Made by a program: the position numbers and the translations under genes
Shown: piece by piece, positions 47,421 to 56,910 of the stretch
Numbering within the stretch: the stretch's first letter is position 1
Layout: the number at the start of each line of letters is the position of its first letter
Assembly: GCA_025455065.1 (NCBI GenBank)
Contig: JALONG010000028.1
Coordinates: 22,843-86,842 of the forward strand
Length of the DNA stretch: 64,000 bases
Source of the DNA: Candidatus Kapaibacterium sp.
GTDB lineage: Bacteria; Bacteroidota; Ignavibacteria; Kapaibacteriales; UBA4661
Reading direction: 5' to 3'
Notes under the pieces: model-generated
What the model was told of the DNA's origin: nothing
Database searches by the model: none
What the model saw: the letters and a program-made list of their open reading frames with translations, nothing else

Positions 47421-47792
47421 TTAGTCTTGGCTATGTTTCCAAATGAGAAATTGGGTTTGGGTAAATTGGTTGGTCGTGCTGGAAAGACGACGTGCAAGCG
47501 ACGTAATAAGTTCTTTTGCCGTATCGGGGTATGCACGAATAACTTCGTCAAGCCCTTGGGTAATGTGGGTCACGGAACAGGGAGTTTTTGCAACAATCGT
47601 ACAAGAACGTGCTTGCCCCAAAATATCGGACATTTCACCAAAAATTGTTCCGGCAATAATCACTTCACGGATTTTTACGCCTTGCTTAATCACTTCAAAA
47701 CTACCGCTTTCCAAAATATAAAAACCATCGCCGCCACGGTCGCCTTCGCGCATGATAATGTCGCCCGGCTTAAAGGAAATTGTTCTGCTCAT
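47421..47792 (-). CDS. Stand-alone cyclic nucleotide-binding domain protein
   Basis: FKPGDIIMREGDRGGDGFYILESGSFEVIKQG...IFGEMSDILGQARSCTIVA. Confidence 0.9.
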   Translation of the reverse strand: MSRTISFKPGDIIMREGDRGGDGFYILESGSFEVIKQGVKIREVIIAGTIFGEMSDILGQARSCTIVAKTPCSVTHITQGLDEVIRAYPDTAKELITSLARRLSSTTNQFTQTQFLIWKHSQD

Positions 47793-47898
47793 AATTCAAT
47801 AACTCCTCAATGGAGGTGCATGAAAGAAAAAATATGGACAAACCGAATACGATGAGCCTTTGACGGCACAAGCAAAGAAAATTCGTCAAGATTATCGG

Positions 47899-48270
47899 CT
47901 ATTTCCGCGTCAATTCCAAAAACGCCAATTTTCCTTGTGTAAGCGCATCGGTTGTCGTGGAAATGCGCTCTGCAAGAGCGATAACGAGCTGTTTAGCAAT
48001 ATCAGGGTGTTGGCGAATGATCTCATCCAAACTAAACGGATAATACGATACTTGCGCAGAAGTTTCGGCTGTCGCCGTGCAGGTGCGCGGCTCATCGAGA
48101 ATATCACTCATTTCACCGAAAATCGTACCTGAACCGGCTAATTCAGAAATTTTCACTCCTTGTTTGCTGAGGCTGATGGTACCGGACTCAAGGATGTAGT
48201 ATCCTTTTCCACGTTCACCTTCACGAATGATGACCTCGCCCGGACGGAATGTAAGAACTTTCTGCGACAT
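47899..48270 (-). CDS. Stand-alone cyclic nucleotide-binding domain protein (tandem paralog)
   Basis: FRPGEVIIREGERGKGYYILESGTISLSKQG...IFGEMSDILDEPRTCTATA. Confidence 0.9.
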   Translation of the reverse strand: MSQKVLTFRPGEVIIREGERGKGYYILESGTISLSKQGVKISELAGSGTIFGEMSDILDEPRTCTATAETSAQVSYYPFSLDEIIRQHPDIAKQLVIALAERISTTTDALTQGKLAFLELTRK

Positions 48271-48420
48271 TAACGTTTCTCCTGATAGTTAAATTGAGAC
48301 GATAGAAGGAAATTTTCTTAGCTATATTTTTATTTGGCAAAAACTTTATAGGCTGTGAAAATACACAAAGCATGACTAATTACAAACTTTTTTCACAATG
48401 TTGCGAAAACGAAACGAACT

Positions 48421-49461
48421 TTAGGCTGAAAAATGTTCGCCCTCAGCAAGCGGCGTACCTTTTACCCAACCTTTTGCGGCAAGTGCTTCGGCAATCTGCA
48501 CCGCATTAGTAGCAGCACCTTTGCGGATATTGTCCGAGACCACCCACATATACGCACCATGCTCGACAGAATCATCGTTGCGAATACGACCAACAAAGAC
48601 TTCATCACGGTTGTCGCTCATGCGTGGCGTGGGATAGACGGCGTTCTGCGGCTCATCGGCGATGATAATTCCCGGAGCGGCTTTCAAAGCGGCGGTCATA
48701 GCTTCAGGCGAAATTGCTTTTTCGGTTTCGATATTCACCGATTCGGCGTGTCCGCCCAGCGTCGGCACACGTACACAGGTTACGGCAATTTTCAGTTCCG
48801 GCAACTCCATAATTTTGCGGATTTCATTCAGCATTTTTGTTTCTTCTTCTGAAAAACCAAACTGCTCTTTAATCGTATGAAAAACCGTGTTATAGGCAAT
48901 CGGCGCAGAAAACGGCGATTTCACCTCTTTGCCTTGCAATTCTCCTTGAAGCGTCTCCACACCTTGATTTCCGGCACCACTTGGGGATTGATAGGTGGAA
49001 ACAACCACACGCTTCAGTCCGAATGTGTTATGAAGCGGCTCCAACGCTACGACGAGTTGAATCGTCGAACAGTTCGGATTGGCAATAATACCGTGATGAT
49101 GCTCAAGCGCATGAGTATTGACTTCCGGCACAACAAGCGGCACGTGTTTGTGCATCCGCCACGCGCTGCTATTGTCAATCGCCACACAGCCCGCTTTTGC
49201 CGCCGACGGAGCAAATTCTTTGCTGGCAGCGCCTCCAGCCGAAAAGAGCGCAATATCTACTCCCGCAAAGGAATCATGCGTTAGTTCTTCGACGGTGTAT
49301 TCTGTACCTTTCCACTGCATTTTCGAGCCTGCAGAGCGCTTGGAAGCAAGTAACTTGAGTGATTTTACAGGAAAATTACGCTCTTCCAGAACTTTGAGCA
49401 TTGTCCGCCCGACAAGCCCTGTTGCGCCTGCAACGGCGACATTGTAACCTTGATTACTCAT
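48421..49461 (-). CDS. asd: Aspartate-semialdehyde dehydrogenase
   Basis: VAVAGATGLVGRTMLKVLEERNFPV; GIIANPNCSTIQLVVALEPLH. Confidence 0.95.
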   Translation of the reverse strand: MSNQGYNVAVAGATGLVGRTMLKVLEERNFPVKSLKLLASKRSAGSKMQWKGTEYTVEELTHDSFAGVDIALFSAGGAASKEFAPSAAKAGCVAIDNSSAWRMHKHVPLVVPEVNTHALEHHHGIIANPNCSTIQLVVALEPLHNTFGLKRVVVSTYQSPSGAGNQGVETLQGELQGKEVKSPFSAPIAYNTVFHTIKEQFGFSEEETKMLNEIRKIMELPELKIAVTCVRVPTLGGHAESVNIETEKAISPEAMTAALKAAPGIIIADEPQNAVYPTPRMSDNRDEVFVGRIRNDDSVEHGAYMWVVSDNIRKGAATNAVQIAEALAAKGWVKGTPLAEGEHFSA

Positions 49462-49656
49462 AAAATGACGATTGATAAAAAAAACGTGACTCTTGTCGCT
49501 CTTCGACGCAGATTATCATGATTAGACTGATTGCGCAGTATTTGAGCGGCTTTGAGGATAATTTTTTGATTGTTGTTTGCAGATAAACAATCATGAAAAT
49601 CTGTTCAATCATGAAAATCTGCGTCAAAAATTTATGACCTCAACAGGTAAAAAAAC

Positions 49657-51030
49657 TTATAGCATAATCGGAATATACGAACCGTGCGAAACGGCTGAAG
49701 ACAAGGTATTTCCTTGCTCCGCAGCAGTATCAATCAATACCGCCCGAACGGTTTCGCCATCGGTTTCGAGCAAACGCACCTGCATCGGTGCTTGCACTAA
49801 GGACGGCGGTGCAGCAAATTCCACACGAACATAGTTTTCCGTCCAACCCGACCACAAGCCGCTTTCAGCGCTGCGTTGCTCAGGAATAACCGTGCGAATA
49901 GTACCACATTCACCGCGATAAAAATCAAATTTTTTCTTTGCAGACAAGGTGCGAAGGCGCTTAGAGCGTTCTGCGCGTTTGTGCATCGGCACACCGCCTG
50001 TTTGGGCAGAAAACTCCGCAGCAGGGGTGTTTTCTCGCTCGGAGTAGCTAAAGACGTGCAGATACGAAACAGGAAGTTCGTGCAAAAACGCGAATGTTTC
50101 CTCAAAATGCGCATCCGCCTCGGTCGGGAAGCCCACAATCACATCAGCACCAATCGCTGCATCCGGCATTGCGTCTTTGATGGAATGAATAAGGTCGCGG
50201 TAATACTCGGCTTTGTAACGGCGACGCATTTGGCGCAAAACCTCTGACGAGCCGCTTTGAAGCGGGATGTGGAAGGAATGACAAAAGACATTCGACTCAG
50301 CAATAATGTCAATAATTTCTTTCGTGAGCAAATTCGGCTCAATCGAAGAAATCCTGACACGGAGGCGCGGCTGCAACGTTTCAATCAACCGCACAACGTC
50401 GGTAAAAGTTTCGCCGGAAGGTGCTTCGTAATCACCCAAATTGATGCCGGACAGCACCACTTCGTGGTATCCGCTTGCTTCCAAATGGCGTATTTTCTCA
50501 GGAATGAGCGAAAAATCCATTGCACGGCTTTTCCCCCGTGCAAGCGGAATCGTGCAAAAGCTACATTTGTAATCGCAACCGTCCTGAAGTTTCAAAAATG
50601 CCCGTGTACGGCTGTCTGTCTCGCTTGATTGCGCTTCAACAAAATCCAATGCACCATCTAATTCATCCACAAAACACTGTGGCGTGTCGAATTTGCGGAA
50701 TTCCCGCACCAATTCGGGGATTTTGAACTTTTCTTTTGCACCAAAAACCGCATCAACGCCGTCAATTGAGGCAATTTCTTCCGGCTGCAACTGCGCATAG
50801 CAGCCCGTAACACCGACAAACGCTTCTGGGGAAACACGCAGCGCACGACGAATAATTTGCCGACATTCTTTATCGGCATTGTCGGTTACGGTGCAGGTGT
50901 TGATGATGACGGCATCGGTGGGCTGTCCAAAGGGAACAACGGTGTGCCCGTTCTGTTCAAAGGTGCGTTGTAACTGCGAAGTCTCGGCATAGTTGAGTTT
51001 GCAGCCGAGCGTATAAAACGAAACGTTCAT
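49657..51030 (-). CDS. mtaB: tRNA t6A37 methylthiotransferase MtaB
   Basis: [43 protein letters not shown] radical-SAM CxxxCxxC. Confidence 0.94.
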   Translation of the reverse strand: MNVSFYTLGCKLNYAETSQLQRTFEQNGHTVVPFGQPTDAVIINTCTVTDNADKECRQIIRRALRVSPEAFVGVTGCYAQLQPEEIASIDGVDAVFGAKEKFKIPELVREFRKFDTPQCFVDELDGALDFVEAQSSETDSRTRAFLKLQDGCDYKCSFCTIPLARGKSRAMDFSLIPEKIRHLEASGYHEVVLSGINLGDYEAPSGETFTDVVRLIETLQPRLRVRISSIEPNLLTKEIIDIIAESNVFCHSFHIPLQSGSSEVLRQMRRRYKAEYYRDLIHSIKDAMPDAAIGADVIVGFPTEADAHFEETFAFLHELPVSYLHVFSYSERENTPAAEFSAQTGGVPMHKRAERSKRLRTLSAKKKFDFYRGECGTIRTVIPEQRSAESGLWSGWTENYVRVEFAAPPSLVQAPMQVRLLETDGETVRAVLIDTAAEQGNTLSSAVSHGSYIPIML

Positions 51031-51036
51031 AGTGGC

Positions 51037-52896
51037 GTGGTTGGTAAACGGCTTGGATTCAAGCAGAATCGTAAATTTACAATTTTTTACACTGTTTTAC
51101 AAATCAACGTTGTTGATTACATTTTGCTGATTATGGGTAAAATCCTAAGTTTGAACATTCGATTACTTCTACTTATCACCACATTCTTCCGCTCCTTCAC
51201 TATGGAACTCATGTTACGTTGGTTTTTGCCCAGTGAATTTCTGCCCCGCACTGACGAGCGCCGCCGCGCACGAATCCTCATAGACACGGCTTTTATCGTT
51301 GCTTTTATAGCGTTTGTCCACGCACTTTTGTATATGTCTTTTTTTGGACTATCGTGGCATTTCGTTGTTGCCTTAGTTTTTGTTTTTAACAGCATTGCTG
51401 CACCGTTCATCCTGCGTTTTTCAAGCTCACTAAAAGTGTCGGGTAATATTTTTGCCTTTGGCATGACGGGCGTTTTTGTTGGATTACAAATTTTGGAAGG
51501 CGGAGTTACGGCTTCCATTACGCCAATGCTTGTTCTACCGCCAATTATAGCGCTTTTAACCGCAGGGAGGCTTGCAGCAATTCTTCATTTTTTCCTTGTT
51601 GCCTTGTCAATTATTACAATAACATCCCTCCGATACTTGTCTTTGTTACAGCCTTTCGAGTATTCATCACAGTGGGATGCACTCTTATCGGGAACCGTCA
51701 TTTTTGCTGTTGTTTTTGGCTGTTTGGCGCTTATGGTCATGTTCGATAATGGTCGGCGATACAGCCTTAAACTGCTGGAAGAAGAAACAACAAATTCAGA
51801 ACAAAAAGTGATTGATGCGGTTGAACAAATCCGCCAACAGCAAGTGGAAGCGCGGGAAAAAGAGGCAGAGAATTTGCGGCTTGCCCAGAATCAGAAAGAA
51901 TATCTCGAAGAAAGCGCACGCATCATTTTAGAAGCGATGCAGCGCTTCGCTTTTGGGGATTTGACTGTACGAGTCCCTGAAGACCGCACGGACGATATTG
52001 GACAAATTTTTCTGGGGTTTAATCGCAGTATCGCATCAGTTGAAAAATTGGTACGGCAGGTCATACGCAACGTTGCACAGACCAACGACATCGCAACACA
52101 TATCAGCACAGCATCCAACCAAATGGCGGCGACCAGCGAGGAACAAACGGGTCAAATCACTAATATCGCTTCCAACATTGAGCAAACATCTCACACTGTG
52201 AGTGAAAATGCCCGGCAAGTTGCAACCGTAGATTCACTCACACATCAAACCGGCACACAAGCAATGCGTGGTGCGGAAGTTGTTCAAACTGCCGTTGCAA
52301 AAATCGAAGAAATGACAGTTGTTGTCAGCGAAGCGGCATCGGTTGTGGAAGCACTAGGCAATTCAAGCGCAGAAATCGGGGAAATTGTCCAAGTTATTGA
52401 AGAAATAGCCGACCAAACAAATCTTCTTGCGCTGAATGCGGCAATCGAAGCGGCACGTGCCGGTGAGCAAGGACGCGGTTTTGCTGTCGTTGCTGACGAG
52501 GTGCGCAAGTTGGCAGAGCGTACAGCGCAAGCAACAAAACAAATTAGTCAAACCATCAAAGTCATTCAAAACGACACATCGCAAGCGGTTAGCAGTATGC
52601 GGCGCGGCGATGCAGGCGTTCGTCAGGGACTCGCATTAGCACAGCAAGCGGGAGAAGCACTGACAACCATTGTTCAGAGCGCACACGAAGTAGCTTCTAT
52701 GGTCAAACAGTCTGCTTCAGGAATGGAACAACAATCGTTATCCGTCAATTCCGTTGCAAAAAGTATTGAACACATTTCTGTTTCAGCTGAGGAAACAACA
52801 CACAGTCTCGCTGAAATAGCGCGTTCTACCGAACATCTCTTGAGTTTAACCGATGAATTACACAATCTTGTCAGCCAATTTGAAGTAGGCGGGTGA
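51037..52896 (+). CDS. Methyl-accepting chemotaxis protein with multi-TM N-terminus
   Basis: [43 protein letters not shown]; start may be an internal Met. Confidence 0.9.
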   Translation: MVGKRLGFKQNRKFTIFYTVLQINVVDYILLIMGKILSLNIRLLLLITTFFRSFTMELMLRWFLPSEFLPRTDERRRARILIDTAFIVAFIAFVHALLYMSFFGLSWHFVVALVFVFNSIAAPFILRFSSSLKVSGNIFAFGMTGVFVGLQILEGGVTASITPMLVLPPIIALLTAGRLAAILHFFLVALSIITITSLRYLSLLQPFEYSSQWDALLSGTVIFAVVFGCLALMVMFDNGRRYSLKLLEEETTNSEQKVIDAVEQIRQQQVEAREKEAENLRLAQNQKEYLEESARIILEAMQRFAFGDLTVRVPEDRTDDIGQIFLGFNRSIASVEKLVRQVIRNVAQTNDIATHISTASNQMAATSEEQTGQITNIASNIEQTSHTVSENARQVATVDSLTHQTGTQAMRGAEVVQTAVAKIEEMTVVVSEAASVVEALGNSSAEIGEIVQVIEEIADQTNLLALNAAIEAARAGEQGRGFAVVADEVRKLAERTAQATKQISQTIKVIQNDTSQAVSSMRRGDAGVRQGLALAQQAGEALTTIVQSAHEVASMVKQSASGMEQQSLSVNSVAKSIEHISVSAEETTHSLAEIARSTEHLLSLTDELHNLVSQFEVGG

Positions 52897-52945
52897 ATCT
52901 TCGTGCGTGATTGTGCAATAGAGCCTTTAGCAGAGCCAAAGCCGA

Positions 52946-55603
52946 TCAATTCGCACCCCGCCCAACACGCTGTTTCTCAAAAAAGCCACTCACCAAGCGC
53001 TCCACGGGCGAAAGCATCGCTGCCAAAAGCACATTCATCAGTAATTCCAGCACCGGAACGCCACCCGAAACGTTGCTCATGTAGCCTTCCAGCGTCGAAA
53101 CAAATGTTTCCACCACAACCAAAAGCGTGATGAACGTGATGACTGTCGCCAAGCGGGTTTGGGTGCTGTACCGGTTCATAGCAAAAGATATTCCCAGCAG
53201 AACGACAAAAAACAAAATCTGCAAAACACGAAACCACCATGTTTCCCACCATGGCGGGCGTACAACAAGCGTTATTGCGGCTCCGCTGTCGTTCCACACG
53301 CCGTCGTTGTTGCAGGCAATCACACGGAAGGAATATGTCCCCGGCTCAAGGTTCGTGTAATACGCCGTGCGGCGCGTTCCGGCTTCCGTCCACTCAGTAT
53401 CGAAGCCGTCCAGACGGTATTTGAAGAGGACTTTTTCGGGAAAAAGGAAACTGAGCGCGGTGTACTGAAACTCGAATTTGCGGCAATCATGCGGCACTTC
53501 CACGTATTGCGTTCCTTCGCGTGGTTGCTTGGTTGCACTCGTGTCCACCAAAAGCGTCGTTACGACAACAGGCGGCGGAAGCGGGTTGGAAGGGATGTTT
53601 TCGGGGTCAATGATGACCAGACCTTTGGTCGTCAGAAAAAACATTACGCCGTCGGGAAATTTCTGCGCAACCGACGGAACATTGCACTTATCCGTTTTCA
53701 TGCCGTCGGAGCGCCCGTAGAGGATGCCGCCGATTTGGTAACGGGCGCGGTGCGCGGTGTCCAGCGCAACACTGTCAAAAACCGCATGAAGCCTTGCTTT
53801 TGGCACACGCAAAATGCCGTATTGACTGGTCAGCCACATTTCGCCCCGATTGTCCTGCAAAGTCTGCCCGATTGCTTCGCCCGGAAGCCCGTTTGTAACA
53901 GCGATTGAGGCGATTTCTTGTTTGCCGTTCACCGTTCTGACTCGCGTCAAACCTCGTGCTGTGGAAAGCCATACGGTGGAAAGCTGTGCGATTTTTTCCG
54001 CGTCTTCGGTGATGCTCAAAATGATATTACTTGCCACACCGTTTTTCGCGTTCAGCACCGTGATTGCGCCTGTTTGCGGGTTCAAAATATTCACACCGCC
54101 GCCGTCCGTGCCAATCCAAATCATGCCGTTGTGGTCTTCCATAAGCGAAATCACGCTTTTGTTTGTGAGACCGTTTTGGGTGGTGAAGGCAGTAAATACG
54201 CCATTTTGGAACTTATTCAGCCCCGACGTTGTACCAATCCACAACGCGCCGTCGCGGGATTCTATCACGCGGCGCACCATTTTCCCCACCAAGCCGTCTT
54301 TCTCAACGTAGGTTTTAACAGCCCTCCCGCCGATAATTTTCGTCAAACCGCCGTACTGTCCAGCCCAAATCGCACCGTCGCTTGCTTCGCAGAGTGTTCG
54401 CACGGCGTTTGCTGCCAAACCGTTGTCTTTGGTGAAGTTCGTAAACACGCCGTTTTGCCAGCGTTGCACACCGCCAATCATTCCCAGCCAAATACTGCCG
54501 TCCTTTGCGGGAATGACTGCATACACAATGTTCCCGAGCAGACCTTCCTGTTCGGTGAAGGTCGAGAATTTACCACGCTTCAGGCGGTTCAAACCGCCGT
54601 AATATGTTCCCGCCCAAATGCTGCCTTCCACATCCTGCGTGATAGCCGTGATGCGGTCGTCGGACAATCCGTCTTTTTTGACCAGTGTCCGCAGCGTCGT
54701 TTTGTCAAAACATTTTAGTCCGCCGTCCGCTCCAATCCAGATATTTCCTTGCTTGTCGCCGTAAATTGCATTGACAGCAGTGGTCGTTCCGGCGCTGTCG
54801 AAGCGTGTAATGGTGCACTTTCCGTCCGATGTTTGCTTGATGATGCACACTCCCGCGCCCGTTCCAATCCAAATATCGCCGTTTTCAGGAGATTCATACA
54901 CCGAAAAGACCGTTTGAGAACTCAAGCCTTCTTTGACGGAAAAATGCTCCAAACCCGCATCAGACAAAGCATACACACCGTCATTGTTTGTTCCCGTCCA
55001 GACTGTTCCTTTTTTCGTGCCTTTGACCACATTCACAAGGTCGGTAATTGGTGTGGGAAGGCGCTTTGCTGGGGTGAGTTTACCGTTTTCCCAGACATCT
55101 AGCCCTTTGTTTGTACCGAACCATACACGTCCTTTGGCATCTTGCGAAATGCTGCGCACGAAATTGTCCGAAAGCCCGTCAGCACTGGTGATTGCGGTAA
55201 ATTCGCCGTTGGCATATTTCAACACGCCGCTTTCTTGCGTTCCCACCCACAAATTACGCTTACTGTCCTCGAACACACCAAAAATGCCGTTCGCCTTGAT
55301 AACAGCCGTGTTTGAGGAATTAAACACGCGAAATTTCACGCCGTCAAACCGCACGAGTCCACCAAACGTCCCCATCCAAATATAGCCGTCATGCGTCTGG
55401 CAAATAGACAGAACGGTGCTGCTCGGCATCCCGTTTTCCGCCTGCCAAACGTCCAGCGCAAAGCGGGAAAGCATCTTCTCTGCACCAAAGGTGCGGGAAG
55501 GCTGTGCGGATGCGCTTTGTGGGGAATATGACGACAAAGCGGCAATGACGGCGAAAAGTGCTGCAAACAAGTGTAGAAGCTGTGCGGAAGGGTGATTTTG
55601 CAT
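52946..55603 (-). CDS. Two-component-regulator beta-propeller sensor with Y_Y_Y domain and TM, no kinase domain visible
   Basis: Repeated DGxIWIGT/xGGLxRF propeller blades; KFEFQYTALSFLFPEKVLFKYRLDGFDTEW; ends after TM helices. Confidence 0.9.
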   Translation of the reverse strand: MQNHPSAQLLHLFAALFAVIAALSSYSPQSASAQPSRTFGAEKMLSRFALDVWQAENGMPSSTVLSICQTHDGYIWMGTFGGLVRFDGVKFRVFNSSNTAVIKANGIFGVFEDSKRNLWVGTQESGVLKYANGEFTAITSADGLSDNFVRSISQDAKGRVWFGTNKGLDVWENGKLTPAKRLPTPITDLVNVVKGTKKGTVWTGTNNDGVYALSDAGLEHFSVKEGLSSQTVFSVYESPENGDIWIGTGAGVCIIKQTSDGKCTITRFDSAGTTTAVNAIYGDKQGNIWIGADGGLKCFDKTTLRTLVKKDGLSDDRITAITQDVEGSIWAGTYYGGLNRLKRGKFSTFTEQEGLLGNIVYAVIPAKDGSIWLGMIGGVQRWQNGVFTNFTKDNGLAANAVRTLCEASDGAIWAGQYGGLTKIIGGRAVKTYVEKDGLVGKMVRRVIESRDGALWIGTTSGLNKFQNGVFTAFTTQNGLTNKSVISLMEDHNGMIWIGTDGGGVNILNPQTGAITVLNAKNGVASNIILSITEDAEKIAQLSTVWLSTARGLTRVRTVNGKQEIASIAVTNGLPGEAIGQTLQDNRGEMWLTSQYGILRVPKARLHAVFDSVALDTAHRARYQIGGILYGRSDGMKTDKCNVPSVAQKFPDGVMFFLTTKGLVIIDPENIPSNPLPPPVVVTTLLVDTSATKQPREGTQYVEVPHDCRKFEFQYTALSFLFPEKVLFKYRLDGFDTEWTEAGTRRTAYYTNLEPGTYSFRVIACNNDGVWNDSGAAITLVVRPPWWETWWFRVLQILFFVVLLGISFAMNRYSTQTRLATVITFITLLVVVETFVSTLEGYMSNVSGGVPVLELLMNVLLAAMLSPVERLVSGFFEKQRVGRGAN

Positions 55604-55707
55604 GAAAATGAGGGTATGACTGAAGATTATAAACGAACTGTTGCGATTGCTCCACGCTACTGCTTCGTACGATTGGCTTGAAATAAAGTTCCTGCTGGGA
55701 TAATCAG

Positions 55708-55784
55708 TGGCACAGGCATTTTTGCCTGTGCAAGATTTGGTGATGATTCTAGGATGTTTCGCACAGGCAGAAATGCCTGTGCCA
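55708..55784. repeat. REP-like inverted hairpin doublet
   Basis: GTGGCACAGGCA-tttt-TGCCTGTGC ... GCACAGGCA-gaaa-TGCCTGTGCCAC. Confidence 0.9.
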
Positions 55785-55874
55785 CTGCATTGTTTTCAAC
55801 ACTGTTTATTGAGATTTATTGAGCATTCCTTAGCAGTAGAACGGGTTACCGAAACATACTTATTCAGACAGCTT

Positions 55875-56522
55875 TCACCCCAAATGCGCACGACGTTTCC
55901 CCCTGAGCAAACGCCGCAGACTACACGTAAAGCGGACACAGGGGCGGCGTAAAATAGCACGATTTTGAAAAAAATATTCTGCGCCCGTCCAAACCGTAAT
56001 AACCGTTACAAGCAGCATCATGCCTTGCAGGAAGAAGGGATGAAGAACGAAGGAAGCGACGCGATGAATCCATGAAGGAATTGGCAGTTGCTGTGCAGCG
56101 AGGAAAACCAGTACAACGATAATAAACGTCATCTGCACAAAGGTTTTGACTTTTGCACTCCACGAGGTTACAAGCGGCTTCCCGACGGCATCGGCGTATG
56201 AGCGAAAAGCAGTTGTGGCTATATCCCGCACTACCACAAGCACCACCATCCACCATGCAACATAATCCTGCATAGCAAATCCCAAAAAGGCGGCAGTCGT
56301 TAGTACCTTGTCAGCAAGCGGGTCCACGAGCATTCCCCATGCCGAACTTTGTCCATATTTCCGCGCAAACCATCCGTCGAGATAATCGGTGATTGCGGCA
56401 ACAATAAACAGCACCACAGCCGATACCACTTGCCACTGTCCGCCATGCAGCAAGAGTGCCAGAAATATCGGTGCTAAGACCGCCCGCGAGAGGGTGAAGA
56501 TATTTGGGAGGTTGAGTTTCAT
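55875..56522 (-). CDS. pgsA: CDP-alcohol phosphatidyltransferase, PgsA type
   Basis: LNLPNIFTLSRAVLAPIFLALLL; DYLDGWFARKYGQSSAWGMLVDPLADKVL. Confidence 0.93.
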   Translation of the reverse strand: MKLNLPNIFTLSRAVLAPIFLALLLHGGQWQVVSAVVLFIVAAITDYLDGWFARKYGQSSAWGMLVDPLADKVLTTAAFLGFAMQDYVAWWMVVLVVVRDIATTAFRSYADAVGKPLVTSWSAKVKTFVQMTFIIVVLVFLAAQQLPIPSWIHRVASFVLHPFFLQGMMLLVTVITVWTGAEYFFQNRAILRRPCVRFTCSLRRLLRGKRRAHLG

Positions 56523-56560
56523 AGTGATTCTGTGTTCGGTCAGTTGTCACAGAAGTTTAT

Positions 56561-56663
56561 CCACGAATCACACGAATTGCCACGAATCTTTTGTGAGAAT
56601 TTTGGAAAAAAAACTATTGTGATTGCCATGATTCGTGAGGATTCGTGCAATTCGCGGACAATT
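56561..56663. repeat. Inverted repeat of the CACGAATY family
   Basis: CCACGAATCACACGAATTGCCACGAATC and, inverted, GATTCGTGAGGATTCGTGCAATTCGCGGA. Confidence 0.75.
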
Positions 56664-56776
56664 ATCATCCATAAACCTGACCGAATACCACAAACTTATT
56701 GAAGTGCAAGGACATTTCCGCCATTTTTCAAGGCTCGTAAAAAAAATGACAAAATTTTCATGGAAAGTATTTTTTA

Positions 56777-56810
56777 TTTGGTTGATATATCAACTTTTTT
56801 TGTAGTTTTG
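56777..56810 (+). promoter_or_regulatory. Candidate Bacteroidota-type promoter with palindromic operator
   Basis: TTTG (56777-56780), GTTGATATATCAAC perfect 14-bp palindrome (56781-56794), TAGTTTTG (56803-56810) matching TAnnTTTG, ~100 bp upstream of the start at 56911. Confidence 0.55.
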
Positions 56811-56910
56811 TGCATGACTGTGAACGACAGCCAAAATCTGTGCAAAAACACACAACAACGCATCTCATAACTCCTTCATTCTTCAATTTTTAACCAAGTG
56901 GTGTTCAGCT

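Noticed and set aside
53918-54718. 266-aa plus-strand ORF
   Set aside because: Antisense shadow of the repetitive beta-propeller gene
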